Shown here: piece after piece, positions 62,389 through 64,000 of the stretch
How positions within the stretch are numbered: position 1 is the stretch's first letter
How the letters are laid out: each line of letters begins with the position of its first letter
NCBI GenBank assembly: GCA_947000775.1
Contig: CAMQGK010000299.1
Coordinates: 16,806,001-16,870,000 of the forward strand
Source: Pterois miles
Taxonomy: Eukaryota; Chordata; Actinopteri; Perciformes; Scorpaenidae
Direction of reading: 5' to 3'
Length of the DNA stretch: 64,000 nt
Made by a program: the position numbers and the translations under genes
The notes under the pieces: model-generated
Seen by the model: the letters and a program-made list of their open reading frames with translations, nothing else
What the model was told of the DNA's origin: nothing
Databases searched by the model: none

Positions 62389-62736
62389 GCTGCACAGTGG
62401 TGTAGTGGTTAGCACTCTCGCCTCACAGCAAGAGGGTCGCAGGTTTGATTCCGGCTTGGGACTCTTCTGTGTGGAGTTTGCATGTTCTCCCTGTGTAAGC
62501 GTGGGTTTTCTCCGGGTACTCCGGCTTCCTCCCACAGTCCAAAGACATGCTGTTTAGGTTAATTGATGACTCTAAATTGCCCGTAGGTGTGAATGTGAGC
62601 GTGAATGGTTGTCTGTCTCTATGTGCCCTGCGATGGACTGGCGACCTGTTCAGGGTGACCCCGCCTTCGCCCAATGCCAGCTGGGATCGGCTCCAGCCCC
62701 CCCGCGAGATAAGCAGTTGACGATGGATGGATGGAT
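62389..62736 (+). mobile_element. SINE-like teleost repeat, most complete copy
   Basis: The head GCACAGTGGTGTAGTGGTTA with B-box-like GGTTTGATTCC is tRNA-like. The body has GTGGAGTTTGCATGTTCTCC, CCTCCCACAGTCCAAAGACA, CGATGGACTGGCGACCTGTT and CGCCCAATGCCAGCTGGGAT, ending AAGCAGTTGACGATGGATGG. Other copies lie at 70, 9656, 25020 and 62781. Confidence 0.85.
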
Positions 62737-62740
62737 GGAT

Positions 62741-62741
<1 letters not shown>

Positions 62742-62780
<39 letters not shown>
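62742..62780 (+). repeat. (ATT)n microsatellite between two SINE-like copies
   Basis: Thirteen pure ATT triplets at the centre of a head-to-head repeat pair. Confidence 0.95.
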
Positions 62781-62990
62781 CCATCCATCCATCTTCAACT
62801 GCTTAGGGGTCGGAGGGGGGCTGGAACCGGTCCCAGCTGGCATCGGGTGAAGGCGGGGTTCACCCTGGACACGTCGCCAGTCCATCACAGGGTACATAGA
62901 GACAGACAACATTATAGACAGACAACCATCCACACCCACATTCACACCTACGAGCAATTGTGGGAGGAAGCCAGAGTACCTGGAGAAAAA
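62781..62990 (-). repeat. SINE-like teleost repeat, inverted 3' half
   Basis: Reverse orientation: CCATCCATCCATCTTCAACT, GTTCACCCTGGACACGTCGC, CAGTCCATCACAGGGTACAT, CCCACATTCACACCTACGAG. The tRNA-like half is absent. A 23-bp AGACAGACAAC segment is duplicated inside. Confidence 0.8.
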
Positions 62991-63180
62991 GAAGCTGTAT
63001 TTTTATGCCTCAACCTAAAGAAATTATACTTCTGTTGCCTAAACATAAAGGAGTTGTGGTTTTCTTGCCTAAATCTAAAGAAGTTGTGATTTTATTGCCT
63101 AAACCTAAAGAAGTTGTAGCTTTATAGCAAAAAGTCGAAAGAAGTTTTAGTTTTATTGCCTAAACCTAAAGAAGCCTTTT
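62990..63180 (+). repeat. Tandem repeat, about 33-bp units (TTGCCTAAACCTAAAGAAG)
   Basis: Five to six imperfect units of GCCTAAACCTAAAGAAGTTG plus a short TTTTATT spacer. Similar single units lie at 2,975-3,025 and 23,755-23,800. Confidence 0.8.
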
Positions 63181-63579
63181 TGTTTGGGAGCCATAAGGAG
63201 GTGCAGCAGCCTAGTTTTCTCTCAGAACACTTGAATTACAATATCTTGAAAGGTTATTATTGGATTGTTGATTATTGATTGTTACCCAATGAAGCTAAAA
63301 ATTTTCTGCCTGTGCAGGTTTAAGGAAAGTGGTCTCAGCAGCAACGTAAGAATAAACACCACTTTCTAAAAGAATAATAGCAAAAGTAGGATCAATTTAT
63401 TACAATAAGTTAACTAAAATAGAAAATTTATAATGTGCATGATATTCAGAGAGTAATGTTGGAAATTATGTTGTAAAAAGTACTAAAAAGTAATGTTACA
63501 CATGGCATTCTGTCATTGTCTTTCCTCTGGATTGAATTATAAAGAAAATATAGTATGTGCTTTTATTTTAAAGACAAAA

Positions 63580-63830
63580 TCAAGTAACTTCCGGTTGTTT
63601 TGTGTGTGGTTGAGGCGGACTTGACGAGCTGCCTCCGCCCTCCACTATCTCCAGCAGACACACCCCACCGGCTGTCAGACACTCCGGAGACGGAGCGGAG
63701 CTGGACCCGACGACGAGGACACTGGTGACAAGGGTGCTGCCTTCAGGTGCTGCTCGTAACATCCTAAAGTTCGGCCCACCGCGCATTTTGGCTGGTTTCA
63801 TAACGACACAGGTTGCCAATAATGAATACC
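63580..63830. promoter_or_regulatory. CpG-rich block, possible promoter or first exon of next gene
   Basis: This block is abruptly GC/CpG-rich (CCGGAGACGGAGCGGAG, CCCGACGACGAGGAC) after AT-rich sequence, and opens with ACTTCCGG (63587-63594), an ETS-type site also present at the dusp3 promoter. Both strands have an open frame: minus 63580-63819 (79 aa) and a plus frame without ATG through TLVTRVLPSGAARNILKF. Neither resembles a family I know. In human the gene beyond DUSP3 is CFAP97D1, but I cannot support that here. Confidence 0.35.
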
Positions 63831-64000
63831 CATAAGTCCCTGCTCTACAGATCAGCTGTTTGTGGATAAAGATATGACAACAAGTGGTCTTTTTTTTAAA
63901 ACTAGGAATGCTGACATGGTTTTGCTGGAGGAACTTTACACTTTAAACACATTTTGGTCCTCATTGCTTTGCGCTATGAAAAGCTTTAATATAATAGTTT

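Overview
This is a nuclear genomic window from a bony fish, most likely a percomorph teleost. It contains spliced genes with GT-AG introns, long AT-rich non-coding stretches, many microsatellites and minisatellites, and dense short DNA transposons of hAT type (8-bp target duplications) and tRNA-derived SINEs. Nothing prokaryotic, viral or plasmid-like is visible.

Two protein genes are clearly supported, both on the minus strand. sost (sclerostin, a secreted cystine-knot antagonist of Wnt and BMP signalling) has two exons at 18814-19036 and 15841-16253, giving 211 residues. dusp3 (VHR-type dual-specificity phosphatase) has three exons at 61525-61700, 53872-54104 and 49100-49329, giving 212 residues. 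For both genes the splice phases match, the catalytic or cysteine residues are all present, and an in-frame stop lies just upstream of the chosen start. Order and orientation match human 17q21 (MEOX1 - SOST - DUSP3), so meox1 is expected just left of the window. A CpG-rich, ETS-site-bearing block at 63.58-63.83 kb may be the first exon or promoter of the next gene.

Layout: 0-15.8 kb is the sost downstream side, with no gene recognised. It holds three or four short DNA transposons, a 207-bp direct duplication and SINE-like repeats. 15.8-19.2 kb is sost. 19.24-21.13 kb, directly upstream of sost, is a large purine-rich minisatellite of about 21 units followed by about 470 bp of TTG/CTG/ATT triplets. 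21.8-22.6 kb is a broken LINE reverse transcriptase end. 22.6-49 kb is gene-free and contains a GC-rich minisatellite grown inside a SINE-like repeat, a 55-bp VNTR, two copies of a tRNA-derived SINE (one nested in a MITE) and an inverted array of 13-bp repeats. 49.1-61.7 kb is dusp3; its introns contain a 403-bp MITE with intact ends and a decayed BED-finger hAT transposase. 61.7-64 kb has the dusp3 promoter, a 93-bp AT tract, two head-to-head SINE-like copies and the possible next gene.

I found no previously undescribed multi-gene system. The most noteworthy items are the repeat structures next to the sost promoter, the cleanly bounded transposons, and the unclassified family built from inverted 13-bp arrays.
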